A DNA stretch of 64,000 nucleotides from Zancudomyces culisetae. Its lineage: Eukaryota; Kickxellomycota; Harpellomycetes; Harpellales; Legeriomycetaceae. The notes beneath the pieces are model-generated. The model did no database searches and was not told the DNA's origin. It saw only the letters and a program-made list of their open reading frames with translations. This document shows, piece by piece, positions 13,337 through 24,500 of this stretch (the first letter of the stretch is position 1; each line of letters starts with the position of its first letter). The stretch is from NCBI GenBank assembly GCA_001969505.1, contig LSSK01000017.1, positions 50,187-114,186 of the forward strand, given 5' to 3'. A program made the position numbers and the translations under genes.

Positions 13337-13771
13337 ATGGACGCTCAATCAACAGGAAATGTAAGTTTTGTTTCTTGGTCTCGTTTTTTTTTTGAGATTG
13401 CTTTTATGAAGACACTGGATGGAATAAAAATATAGGCAGCTTTTGTTAAGGCATCAGAGGATGTGAACACATTGACTACCAAGCCATCAAACGAAGTCCT
13501 CTTGGAACTTTATGCGTTGTTTAAGCAGGGTATCTTTGGAGATAACACCAACCCAGCACCTGGTCTTTTTGCACTCAAAGACAAGGCAAAGTATAATGCA
13601 TGGATGGATAAAAAAGGTCAGTAGTTACATGAGTAAAATCGAAATTTGAATTATTTCCAAGCATCACCTTAAATCATCTTTAAACGCCTTGTGTATATTT
13701 ATTTAGGTATGAGCAAAGAAGATGCTCAGGCAAAATATATTGCGCTTGTAAACTCACTTATCGCTGCATAA
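13337..13771 (+). CDS. ACB1: Acyl-CoA-binding protein (ACBP)
   Basis: Three exons (13337-13360, 13436-13616, 13707-13771) join into 89 residues, the usual ACBP size. The four-helix ACBP signature is visible: FVKASEDV in helix 1, then the TKPSNEVLLELYALFKQ segment with the conserved Tyr and Lys, GDNTNPAPG in the loop, KAKYNAW in helix 3 and GMSKEDAQAKYI leading into helix 4. ACBP binds C12-C22 acyl-CoA esters in the cytosol and delivers them to lipid synthesis, vesicle trafficking and beta-oxidation. Introns are 75 and 90 bases with GTAAGT and GTCAGT donors. The gene converges on the CNNM gene. The 513 bases between the two stop codons include a strong hairpin. Confidence 0.93.
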
Positions 13772-13966
13772 TGGTAGTCGGCAGCTCCAGTCAATATATA
13801 TATAGATATATTTTCCAAAGTGGTATTTATTTCTACACGCCGTGCCAGACGGTTTATTTGAAGAAATATTCATTATTCTCAATAAACCCTTGTCTTATCT
13901 CACAAGATTGTACAACCCAGTTTTGCATTTATCTGAACGTTGTTGTATAGCGAGGGGAATTGTGTA

Positions 13967-14007
13967 TATAACAAAGTAGGAGCACAATGAGCTCCTACTT
14001 TGTTATA
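13967..14007. repeat. Perfect 17-bp inverted repeat with 7-nt loop
   Basis: Bases 13967-13983 and 13991-14007 are exact reverse complements around the loop ACAATGA. The structure lies about 200 bases after the ACBP stop and 280 bases beyond the stop of the convergent CNNM gene, so it may sit in one or both 3' UTRs. It could be a 3'-end hairpin, a barrier between convergent transcripts, or the remnant of a tiny inverted-repeat element. Confidence 0.85.
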
Positions 14008-14283
14008 CTTGAAGTTTTGAAGTGATTTAGAATAATATGAAGGGCCATATGGCGGTTTGCCATTAAAAGCGAAGTGTGGTTGCTCTTTAATTTTTTACAC
14101 CATTGAAATCATCAAAAGCCAGTAAGGCTTGCATTGAGTAGTTCAGTTCAAAAAGCGGACGGGAATGGCTCCATCGGAAAGGATAAATGGTTTAAAGTTT
14201 GTTCCAAAGAAAAAAACACTAAAAGCAAAAGCACAACCGAAAAAAGTACTAATAAAAACAAACAGTAAACAACAAGCAATCAT

Positions 14284-16033
14284 CTATACCTTAAAAGTAG
14301 GTGTATTGCCCCCTAGGGAACTCGAATTTTGTTCCTCAGGCTGGCTTACAAGAATGCCATACGATTCTGTATTAATTTCAGACTGGCACGCAGGACCCGA
14401 CTGAAGCCTACTTGAATCGTTTCTGAGCATACTTCTTTTATGATATGAGGTGGTTGATTTGTTTCTTGTGATGCTGTGTGGCGAGAAAGTTCCGGGTAAT
14501 AGCTTCGCAGAGCTGATTGCACGGGCAACTTTAATTTTATTCTTAATATCAATGAATACATCGGTTTCGTCCACAATCTCCTCTTGTATTAGCTCCTCTA
14601 TTACATCTTCCAGCGTGATTATCCCCAACGGGGTCCAGTTTTCCTCACTTTTATAAGATATCTTTGCGCTAAATTGACTAGAGGTCCTTTTAGGCTTGGA
14701 AGAAGCATAAGACGTTTCTGCATCGCTAGACCGATGTCCTATATTAAGCGGGGTACTTTCGTTCATTTTCATTGCTAGACCAGCTCTATTAGTATCCAAA
14801 TTCCGCATATCTACAGCAGATTCATCACTAGGTGCGCTCGCAACCACAGCCATGTGGCTTCCACCTTCCTGGAACGCGTTTAGAATATCGTATAGAGAAA
14901 CCGAAGTCAGCACCCATGGGATCTGTCTCAGCTGAAGCCTGCCCACCTTGATACACTCTTTTGGATTTATTAAGATCAATGATTTAACCAAAAGGACACC
15001 GACTATATTACTCCTTTTCCCCTTATACACGGGGATTCTTGAGTGTCCTCTATCAACTATTTCGTTGATTAGCTTCATATTAAGTGTATCGTTGAATTCT
15101 AACATGTACACACTATTCATGTCTGTCATCACGTCTACCACCATTTTTTCGGACAAGTCTAATGCTCCCCTAATAATCGTAACTTCATCATGTGTCAATG
15201 CGCCCCCATGTGATACCGCACTGAGATTTACTAGCTCTTTTAATTCCGCTCTTCTATATACAATACCATGATCCTTCCCTATTGCATAGTCCAAAATGCT
15301 AGCAATTGGATAAACGATCGGCGAGAATATCACCTGCAGAAATCGCAGAGGTCTATAAATTTTTTAAAAGTGAAAAGCTCAGGTTGATAATCTACTGTCT
15401 AGTTAGTATAAAATATAGTACTTATGTGATGTATTACACTGAAAAGAATGCACCTATCGCTAACCCATATCTGACACAGACTGATTGTGGTATAACTTCA
15501 CCAAACAACAGAATAAACACAGTTGACATTATGACCGCCTTTACTCCGCCCTCAAAAATCGAGTCAAAGACAATAGGTAGAGTTTCGTTTAAAATTGTAT
15601 TGCCAAGTAGTAAAGTTACAAGCAAACGGTGACCGTTCTTTCGTAGTGGCATTATCTTTTTTACATATGCCTTTTGTTTTTCTGTACCAGAAACCGAAAT
15701 TATGGCCAAGTTTGTTGAATCCAGAGACATCAAACCAATGGTTAGACCTATTTTATCATAAAGCTATTTCAATTACTATTTTATTTTTTGATTTTCTCAT
15801 TATGCACATCAAAGTCATATGCAGTTTTACTCCCAGATGGAATTCTACCGCTTGAGCATAATATTTTAATATGTTTTTGAAATCACATTCATATTATATA
15901 TTAGTAGATTTTACTTACCCGCTAATAGGCCACCAGTCAGGACTAAAACCATGGATATCGCCAACTTCCAGTAGTACCCTATTGTCATGTAGTGGCTCAT
16001 TGTCTCTCTGGCAACAATTTGCAGAATTGGCAT
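14284..16033 (-). CDS. MAM3: CNNM/ACDP (Mam3-type) DUF21-CBS membrane protein
   Basis: Three exons on the minus strand (16033-15919, 15747-15438, 15352-14284) keep the frame and give 497 residues. The N-terminal half is a DUF21/CNNM transmembrane domain: a first membrane helix near residues 22-45 runs into GLTIGLMSLD, then come the LLVTLLLGN and ILLFGEVIPQ segments, VRYGLAIGA and the FSPIVYPI helix. A CBS pair follows (DVMTD..., GHSRIPVYKG, NIVGVLLVKSL; then GIITLEDVIEELI and EIVDETD). The tail is Ser-rich and low complexity. Members are implicated in Mg2+ transport or homeostasis; yeast Mam3 sits at the vacuole. The exon 2 to 3 junction was chosen because it restores the expected 14-residue spacing between GLAIGA and the Pro of SPIVYP. 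Start context is plain and alternative upstream exons are not excluded. Confidence 0.9.
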
Positions 16034-17044
16034 TTTTTTTATAGAAATTACTACTACAGGCTTACACCAAAAAATAAAGTGACTATAAGAAACAAAAATC
16101 TAGAAATCATTTATTGAGCACATACTATTCTCTTTACAGATAAATGATATAGGCTTTGGCGTCTTTCTATAATTATCCCGTGACTTGGGTTTAAAACGTT
16201 TTTTAGGTTTGCGTTTGTCCAATTTGAAAGTGCCGCTTCTTTCAAAATAAGTTTAGCTTTTATTTTTTTACGTTGGGGTGCTATTTTTTAAACATATCGA
16301 TTATTTTCTTTCCTCCAATTTGCCGAATAAAAAAACATTTGCAAATCAACGCTCAATTTCTAGGTCTGAAATTTCGGAAGCCAGTTTCCGAGTTTTTAAG
16401 TAGTAATTCAAGACCTATAATCTGAAATTTTAAACGACGCGCTTTGAACACAGATGAACAGTGGTCTAATTATGTAACACATTGTCGAATGAATTTTGTT
16501 CAAATAAAATAATCAAATAAATTTACATAACAAAATTTGTAGCTATTTTTCAGTCAAAGTCTTGTACAATCTGTGGACAACATGTGGGTATCACGATGAA
16601 ACTTTAGGTGTACCAAACCAATATTCTATATTTGATCATCCCTTACTTAGGGAGAGGCGAGTATACTTCATGGTGCGTTTGTAAGTTATACTAAGGAGGG
16701 CTGTCAAAGCCATTGAAATAAAATTAATCTAAAAAAAATGTAAAGTAAGACCATGATGCCATTAAATTTAGTCTACGCAAACCATGAGCTGTTTTTTGCA
16801 AATAAATCTCAATCTTTGAGTTGAAGTGGTCAAAGTGTACAAACTGTAGCCCATATGTAGTCAGGAACAAATCTTGTTCAATTTTTTGTTGCATTTTTTT
16901 GACGTGTTTATGCAAAACAATGATACCATGACCGATGGCATAAAGTAGACATGTAACATGGTGTATTATCACTCATTTATATTGCTTTATTATTTGAAAA
17001 AAATCAAAATCACAAAATGTCACAAAAAAGAAAAGACTATAAGA
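16034..17044. other. Intergenic region upstream of CNNM
   Basis: AT-rich sequence with no supported gene. It holds the promoter of the CNNM gene and the 3' flank of the dienoyl-CoA isomerase gene. A short basic frame on the minus strand (about 16105-16250) has no start codon and was not called. Confidence 0.4.
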
Positions 17045-17884
17045 TTATAGTTTTTCATATTTCGGTTTCTGCTTTAGCATCATACTTTTTAGCGATTCTG
17101 CAATATCATTTGTATTGTGCATAATTGTATTCCAATTGGCGTTGTATTCCAAACCCTCTTGCACAGTGTGGTCCCTGGAATATAGTAAATTCCGTTTCGA
17201 TCCAACAATCGCCACAGGTGATTTTGAAGCTATTTCTGCAGCAAGCTCAATCGTTTTATCCAATCCTTCTTGTGCCTCCTTGAAAACGCGGCTAACCAAA
17301 CCAAACTGTAAGGCTTCTGTAGATGATACACTCCTAGCCGTGTAAACTATTTCTCTTACCCAACTGTCATTCCCAACAACTTTTGGGAGCCGTTGAAGTG
17401 TCCCTACATCCGCAGCCATACCAATATCAACTTCTTTTACTGAAAAGTATGCATCTTCTGAACATTGTCTTATGTCACAAGCCGTTATCATATCGATTCC
17501 AGCACCAATGCACGCATTCTGCACGTATGCTATTACTGGCTTGTCACAGTGTTCAATAGCTGTCAAGCTTGCCTGCCATTCTAGGATCATATTTCTGTGA
17601 TGGATAGCCTTTCTAGCTATATCTCTTGTTTTATCCTCCTTGAACAAAACCTCGGCAGTTTTTAGATCCAGACCAGAACAGAAAGCTCGACCCTGACCTG
17701 TCAACACTATTGATAGAATCTCGTTATCGAATTTTACTTTATTGAAGCATTCTCTCAGGTCGATCCACATTTGGGGATTCATCGAGTTCAATTTATCGGG
17801 CCTATTTAGAGAGACCTGCAGTACACCCTTTATTGGGTTCCTCAGAAGTAGTGTCTTAAATTCCTGTGAAAGAACGGAACTCAT
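17045..17884 (-). CDS. ECH1: Delta3,5-delta2,4-dienoyl-CoA isomerase (crotonase family)
   Basis: An intronless 279-residue frame that matches the ECH1/Dci1 branch of the crotonase superfamily over its full length. The substrate and oxyanion-hole segment GRAFCSGLDLKT is at residues 66-76. CIGAGIDMITACDIR is at 125-139. The VKEVDIGMAAD motif carries acidic residues Glu151 and Asp159, with the same eight-residue spacing as the catalytic Glu/Asp pair known in rat dienoyl-CoA isomerase. TLQRLPKVVGN and SKSPVAIVGSKRNLLYSRDH are also typical. The enzyme shifts 3,5-dienoyl-CoA to 2,4-dienoyl-CoA during beta-oxidation of unsaturated fatty acids with odd-numbered double bonds. The C-terminus EKL resembles a weak type-1 peroxisomal targeting signal, where relatives end in SKL, so a peroxisomal location is likely but not certain. 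No intron is needed. Confidence 0.92.
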   Translation of the reverse strand: MSSVLSQEFKTLLLRNPIKGVLQVSLNRPDKLNSMNPQMWIDLRECFNKVKFDNEILSIVLTGQGRAFCSGLDLKTAEVLFKEDKTRDIARKAIHHRNMILEWQASLTAIEHCDKPVIAYVQNACIGAGIDMITACDIRQCSEDAYFSVKEVDIGMAADVGTLQRLPKVVGNDSWVREIVYTARSVSSTEALQFGLVSRVFKEAQEGLDKTIELAAEIASKSPVAIVGSKRNLLYSRDHTVQEGLEYNANWNTIMHNTNDIAESLKSMMLKQKPKYEKL

Positions 17885-18660
17885 GATTAGAAATTTTATG
17901 ATTTTAAATCGCTAAAAGCCAAATCTAAAGCCAAATTCCGACCAAAGAAAATACAAATATGAATGTGTGTTGTGTAAAGGTGCGACTGCAAATGTGGATG
18001 TGGTTGTGGTTGTGGGGAGTTGAGCTAAAAACTCCAGTTGTATTTCTGAACAAACTCAAACATGATAATTTCCGAATTAAAAAAATGACAAATCATCATC
18101 AACCAGTAAATGTGAAAATATTGCAAATTGTTTCACACCCGTATTTCTAGTGAAGAGGTAGAGATTTGTGTTGTGTCTTCTGTTTTTCACATGCAAGGGT
18201 TCAAATATATACATACACATTCAGTGGATGTGTAAGTACATATCATTTTAAAAAAAGATGTCCTGAGGTTGGAGTAGCAAATGATTAAAGATATGAGAGA
18301 ATAGTTTTTACTTTATCCAGATAATATATAGGGCTATACTTTGTGAACCTGCAGGCTTCGTTTAATAAATAAAACATGTTCGAGCATGATCTAATCATAA
18401 ACACCCACATCAGAATCTAGCGATTTTTAAGTATTATGTCAATGTATACCACCTTAATAGCATCAAGAATTATTTATTCATGAAAAGTATCAAAAGTAAA
18501 GAAACAAGATAATAATTTTTTCAAAATCACAACTAAATTACCATTAATGTTATTTTTTTAAAGTATATATTTACTCATTGTATACAGGAAAAAACGGAAA
18601 ATTAAATGAAAATATTCAAACATCTGAATTATTAGTTGTATGTGAGAGAGAAATTTCAGC
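17885..18660. other. Spacer between ECH1 and BUD22
   Basis: No gene seen. It contains the upstream region of the leftward isomerase gene and the 3' flank of BUD22. Confidence 0.4.
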
Positions 18661-20872
18661 TTAATCGAAAACAATCTTTTGGCCCTTAACCCCACTGTTG
18701 AGCAGCGCCATTTGTTCCTTTTCTCGCAATTTCTTAGCTTCCCACGAGGGATGGAGTTCAGCCTTTGAATGGTTGTCAGAACCATTCGTATTGAAACCTT
18801 TACTTGCAAAACGTGGGGTATTAGACGTGCCAGATGAGGCAAAGCCTGGGGTGGCACGTCCATAAGCTTCGGAATAGGCTTGGGGTCTAGTTTCGGCCGA
18901 CTTGCTATCTTGATCAAACACAACTTTGGCTCCTTTAGAAAACACACCAGCCTTGTATTGCTTCATGCGCGCCTTTTTGGTAGAGTGTAAATTACTATTG
19001 TCTCTGAAAGTGCTGGTATTACCAGCCCCATTTTCTTGAACATCTTGGCCCTCATAACGGGAGCTATCCGTATCTTTTCGCTTGATTTTGATATGATTTG
19101 CATCTCTTCCATATGCCCTTTCGTGTTGGCTAAATTAAAAATATAAGATATTGTGAGATTTTTGAATCGGATTTCACGTCCAGATCGATAAAAAGATAGC
19201 ACAAATACATAAAATAAAATTTTAAAAAAAACATACGCTCTTCGTTCTCTCTGTCCAGGCCTGTTCTTCTTTTTGGGAACCTCTGGTGTAGATTTAGTAT
19301 GAGTTTTTGTTTTCTTAAGTTGCTCTCTGTCAGAATCATAATCTGAATCTGAGTAATCAGATCCTCCCAATGTTTCCATAAACAGCGATTCGTTAGGACC
19401 AATTTTCTATATTTTTTGTTACGTTGTTGATTAGTTAGATATATTATTCGATTCTACTGTAAAATGGTAAAAAATTGAATATTCACAGTTAAAAAAGTCA
19501 ATTAATAATAGAGACAGGAGTAATACCTTAGCATCTACAGGCCCTTTGTCGCTATCATAAGAGAGATAATCAACAGTCGGATCATCCACGTGTTCCTCAT
19601 GGGTCTGTTTATTTGTTTTTTCAGAACTGTCTTCAGTTGTGGCTGTGTTTAAATCGTGTTTTTTACTCGCTATATCACCAGAATCAGTGTTTAAAGTCAC
19701 CTCCACTCTGGCTGTCCTATGATTGCCTTTCAATATTTGGCAAACAAACTCCAGCCTCTTCAGCGCATCAACAACAAACTTGGACTTTGAAAGACGACTG
19801 TATACTTTTTCATTGATGCTAATCTTCGGTCGTTTGGTGTTTGCTTTAGGGTTTGCAGCTACATCTTCAACACTCTCAGACTGAATTGGTGGTTGTGTAG
19901 TATTGATTGCTTCAAAATAATATTTCTTTTCCTCTTTTGAGCCAAGATCTAGCTTTTTGGAGTTTACTCGCAATTCTTCGTTGTTCATCACATGATTATA
20001 GAATACATCTTTGGCCGCATCATCCAGAGAAAATTCCTATTATTAATTAAAAAACATTTGTTAGTTTTCCTTAATAGCTGAAACAAAGCAGCTTCTAAAC
20101 GATCTCGAATACTGCAATTTACCTTTAATCGCGTCAAAAACTCGTTCTCAGCTACAATTTGCCGTTCAATATGTACTTTTTTTTCTTGCTCAGCATTTCT
20201 ATAGAACAGTTATTCAGATTATTGGAGTATTTTTATCATGAGAAAAATAAATAAAAATTGAAATGATACTAGAGATGTACATACTGCAGCTTTTCTTTGA
20301 GAACTTTGAGTAGCTTTGCCGTCTTTTGCATCTCAACTGTTCTGCATCTTTTAATGGCTGCCTTTATCTCTTTTTTTATATGGAACTATTTTTAATATTA
20401 TGGTAAATGGTAAGCCGAGAAATTGAACAAAGAAATAACACAACCAAAAACTTTTGCAATACGATGACAATTCCAGAACTTACAATTTTCTGATTAGCCA
20501 ACGTTATTCTGGCATTTTCAAGCTCTCGAACAGTCTTTTCTTCGTCGATCGAAACCGAGCCCAAAATCTTTTTGCTGATTTCTTTAATATTTTCGACATC
20601 ATTCGTTGTTTCTTTGTCGTTATCAGCATGTATATCTTCGTTAGTCGCTTGAGAGTTTTTCAATTTCATTTTATACTCTCTTCTTTTCTTTTTCAGTTCT
20701 TTTCGTCGCATTTTTTCAACTGCGAGCTTGGCAATAGTTGGGGCATTTCCCTTGCTCAGCTATGAGTACAAAAATTTACGTCAATGACATTTAACTGTAG
20801 GAAGCAAAAATATGTACCTACCTGAGCCTCCAAAAGACCTATCTTCCACTCTAAATTCTTCTTTGGTGCCAT
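18661..20872 (-). CDS. BUD22: BUD22/SRFBP1-family ribosome-biogenesis protein
   Basis: Seven exons on the minus strand join in frame: 20872-20822, 20759-20484, 20385-20285, 20198-20123, 20036-19527, 19406-19237 and 19129-18661, giving 550 residues. The start MAPKKNLEWKIGLLEAQ and the basic helical exons 2-4 (KRCRTVEMQK, LLKVLKEKL) match the N-terminal half of the family. The conserved C-terminal block is clear: IGPNESLF, SDYSDSDYDSD acidic tract, KKKNRPGQRERRA spliced to QHERAYGRDANHIK, and finally LHPSWEAKKLREKEQ with terminal KIVFD. Yeast Bud22 is a nucleolar factor needed for 18S rRNA and 40S subunit maturation; human SRFBP1 also binds serum response factor. Only the reading frame that gives ERAYGRDANHIK after the last intron restores this C-terminus. 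An alternative frame there ends early and was rejected. Confidence 0.9.
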
Positions 20873-21115
20873 TTTTCTAATCTTTAAACACGGTTTCTAT
20901 TGTCAATTATAGCCTATTTAAATTTCAGTCCAAATGGTATACCAATTTTTTTCTTCATTTACACTTGATCTATGAGATGCACTAAAAAAAAATTTTAAAA
21001 AATAATTTTCTTGTGCCTTTCCAATCATTTGTTACCATTCATCTTTCCTTAATTTTGCTTTATAAATACTGCTCTGAATATAGTAAACCAAACTTGCATA
21101 AAACAACGCCGACTA
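20873..21115. promoter_or_regulatory. Divergent promoter, BUD22 / NR2C2AP-like
   Basis: Only 243 bases separate the start codon of leftward BUD22 from that of the rightward NR2C2AP-like gene, so both promoters must lie here or overlap the 5' UTRs. A TTTATAAATA element at about 21059-21068 lies some 50 bases before the rightward start. No specific factor site was recognised. Confidence 0.55.
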
Positions 21116-21586
21116 ATGGGTACCGAATCTGTAAATTTGAAAAAACTAGTACAAACTGTACGAGTGAGATCGGTTCTCAACAAAGATACAAAAAACTTTG
21201 GAAAACAGTACCTATTTGATGGAAATGATAGTACCTGTTGGAATTCCGACCAGGGATCGCCTCAACACATAATTCTGGAATTTTCCAAATCGGTTGCAAT
21301 CAACAAGTTTTGTATTATGTTTCAAGGTGGATTTGTAGGAAAAAGAATAGACGTTTTTGGCCGTACAATGGATGAAACAGCTAATTCAAAGTCGAGTGAT
21401 TGGACCAACCTAAGTACTTTCTTCCCTACTGATACCAACAACAAGCAAGAGTTTTTGATATCTAGTCCATCGTATTATACTACTTACAAAATAATCTTTC
21501 CAGAAAGTACTGACTTTTACGGAAGGATCACGATTTATAATTTGGAGATATTTGGAATGGAATCTGAGGATGAGTGTTTGATCTGA
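21116..21586 (+). CDS. NR2C2AP: NR2C2AP/TRA16-like F5/8-type C (discoidin) domain protein
   Basis: A single-exon frame of 156 residues. It aligns along its whole length with the small protein known in animals as nuclear receptor 2C2-associated protein (TRA16). Shared features are VRVRSVLNKDTKNFGK near residues 15-30, LFDGNDSTCWNSDQG at about 34-48, ILEFSKSVAINKFCIMFQGGF (about 53-73), a central FFPTDTNNKQEF, and TDFYGRITIYNLEIFG close to the end. The fold is a compact discoidin-like beta-sandwich. The molecular role outside animals is not established, and fungi lack nuclear receptors, so the animal name describes homology only. The start at 21116 gives the expected length; an upstream ATG at 21013 is out of frame. 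The gene shares a divergent promoter with BUD22. Confidence 0.85.
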   Translation: MGTESVNLKKLVQTVRVRSVLNKDTKNFGKQYLFDGNDSTCWNSDQGSPQHIILEFSKSVAINKFCIMFQGGFVGKRIDVFGRTMDETANSKSSDWTNLSTFFPTDTNNKQEFLISSPSYYTTYKIIFPESTDFYGRITIYNLEIFGMESEDECLI

Positions 21587-24500
21587 TCCCACCTATCTGG
21601 TAGAGGTGGTGCGCTTTAGTTATTAAGTACGAAGAAAAAAATAATCCTAATGCTACCAAATATTTAGCTGGGTGTGGACTAGTTGTTTTTATTTCCATGT
21701 TTGTATAACAGTGCGTATATTGATTGAATAAAGCTAGCGTATGAATATTTATCTTACAACTGAGCCATAACAGTATTAGCCAATACCATTGAGTTGGTAG
21801 AATTAAGAGATTTGATTTTCAGACCTTTTATGCGTAGGTTACAAGATAGTATCGACTTTTTTAGTGCGATTTGCACTCTTTATTTGCTGCTTCATAATTA
21901 GACACTCAAACATACTATTCTGATGACACAGAATAAATAGAGGGGCAGTGGTATAGCTTTAAACAACTTTAAATACCAGGTTTTTAACCACATTGATTAG
22001 AATATATCGTGGGACTACTTTTAAATTTATCTTTATCAGTTTGTAACGCAGATAATGAGGAAGAGAGAGAGAGATGGGGGGGTTGATCCCGGACGTAATT
22101 TTTTCTGGTTGTTCTTTATTCAGTAGTTTATCAGTTTAGTATAATAAAGTGAGAAGTGCGGCATGTATAGTTAGCTCAATATACCATTGCTAGACTTTTT
22201 ATTATTTGCGATCAAGCTGATAAACTCTTGCCATTGTTAGTGTTAAGTCGTTTTATTCATTAACGGCGTTTTTGATCTAACTTAAAACAAGATGTTTGAA
22301 AATTTGAATTTTGTTGAGGATGGTGACTTCTAACTGCTAGTCTAGTTTGAGGCCTCTAGCTGAGTGCCTAATAACATCAATTTTGGGGTAATACATGTAC
22401 CTGGAAAAACGTTTTGTGTCACGAGAAAAGGAAGGTTTTAATTTATTTGTCATGTCTGTCCCATTGAAATTGTTATTGGTATCAATAGCACTTTTCGTTG
22501 TAAGGGCAGTTAGTTACCAGAGCATGTTTTAATATATTTGTTGAGATTAATAAACTGATACTCAACCAGTGGCCGGGATTTAAAAGAATGGTAATACTAG
22601 AAAAGATATAAAAAAATAGCCAAAAAATATATGACGGCTTGATGTTGAACACAATGTAACAGTATGTGTGGGATTGTATGTGAAAAGGTTGCGTGGCTAG
22701 GAATAAAAGCCACTTTGTGGTCCTTGGGCGCCAAATCAATACTACTGTCCCCGAACATACAGGGCCTAACATATAATATCCAGATTCTCCCGCGAGTATA
22801 TCGCATTTTTTAAAATAAAAAGCCAACAGAATATGCGAGACTACCACCATTCTTCTTGTTAACTTGGTGTGATCATGAAGATTTGAGCAAGGTTTGGATA
22901 ATCAAAAGTTGTAGAAATGTTTAAACAGAGTTCGGTCATGGAATAGGTTATGGTTATGCGAACTTATACTTGAAACTATTTTTCGTAACCGGGTTATTAT
23001 CACTTTTATTACTGTTAATACTGTCTCGAGTTATGAGTTATGAGTTATGAGCCACGACGAGTCGTAGGTTCTGTAGCATTATTCTCAATTTGGATTTGCA
23101 GCGCATGATGAGGAACGTAGATATAGATGAATAAACCACGAAAACTCGGACTATTGGTTAGCCTAGAAGCACTTAAAATATACTACAGAATTTGCTGTCC
23201 TTGATTTACAAAAGACAAAGTTGCACCGTTTAGTTAAGATAGTGTTTGACATTTTATTGGTATTATTGATGTAATACTGGTGTACAATTGAGATAAACTG
23301 AATGACTTTTAAATCTAATGGATACTTATTACCAATTGGTGATAATTTTATGTTACACTAGCTATTTGTAAATCCTTCAATTTTGGCACGAATTGTATCG
23401 ATAAACACGAAATTAAACTTCAAGTTTGGCACAAAGACAGAACACAAATTAAAAAAAACGGTTAAAAAACGGTGAAATAACTAAAGGTGTGGAATATAGG
23501 GTGTGATATGTGAGGTGCGGAGGGCATGGGGTATGGAGAGTGGAAAAATATTTACTTGTAACACACTGAGTGTAAAGGCGCTGAAGGAATGCAAAGATAA
23601 TAACAAAGGCAAAGCTGGCCTTTTGACCTAGAGTGAAACACTGCTTGAAAACTTCGCCTTACAAAGTGAATATTGGATTTCTGCGCTATCTTTATTAAAC
23701 GCAATTATCCTATGTTTTTATGATTCAGCCATTTTTTGATTTATTGGAATATTTTCTTTTTGGATAAAGAGTCAACAAATGGAGGTTATATTCTAAAAAC
23801 TCCGAAATATTGCGGCCACAAAATAAGCTAGGTATGCTTTAATAGCCCAAATCTTTCCAAATGCTACACAGTCTTTTTATATATAATTGCTGGAATAAAA
23901 CCGACTTTAAGTAAAGCCAATTATTGAATCGAACGCATATTACGAGAAAAAAAGTTAAAGTAAGGATTAATGAGATCCAAGCTATTAATTGCGTCTGTAA
24001 AAATATAGCTTAGTAAAAATTTGCTTAGTCTTGGGAAATAATATTTCTCCAACCATCAAATGAAGTTTCAAATCAACAATTCGTATTTATTTGTTTGGAT
24101 AAAAATAAAGCCTGAAGATCTAAAGCTACCATAATATACAAGTAAGATAGCATCAGAGATGTATCGCATATAGACACTTTAAACACAATCAATCAAATCA
24201 CAGTCAAGAGTGAAAAGTTACATAGTTGACAAAGAACTGAATGTTGAGTTTTATATTAACATAAAGCTTCATTGGATAAACCGATGGAAACAAAATACTG
24301 ACCAAAAGACAAGAATATTTGAATACTAAGTCTACAAAACATCAAAAGGTTTGGATATGATCAGGTGGGGGAGGAATGGGTTCATTTAATTAAAAACTAA
24401 TAGCTACTCCTACACCACTAATTCTAAGCTTGTCCAGATTGCTGTAAAAATTAGTGTGAGCGCGGAAAAAAAAACAAAAGATTTCATATTCAAGGTGTGT

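Noticed and set aside
14165-14404. 79-residue basic frame overlapping the 3' end of the CNNM gene
   Set aside because: Its second half is antisense to real CNNM codons and the basic start has no recognisable family.
16105-16250. Lys/Arg-rich minus-strand stretch (KRKPKKRFKPKSRD)
   Set aside because: No start codon, stop just upstream and no acceptor linking it to another exon with convincing phase.
18963-19129. Alternative frame of the last BUD22 exon
   Set aside because: It ends early and lacks the conserved HPSWEAKK block; the other frame restores the full BUD22 C-terminus.
22482-22850. 122-residue minus-strand frame
   Set aside because: Hydrophobic chance frame in AT-rich spacer with no domain or splice support.
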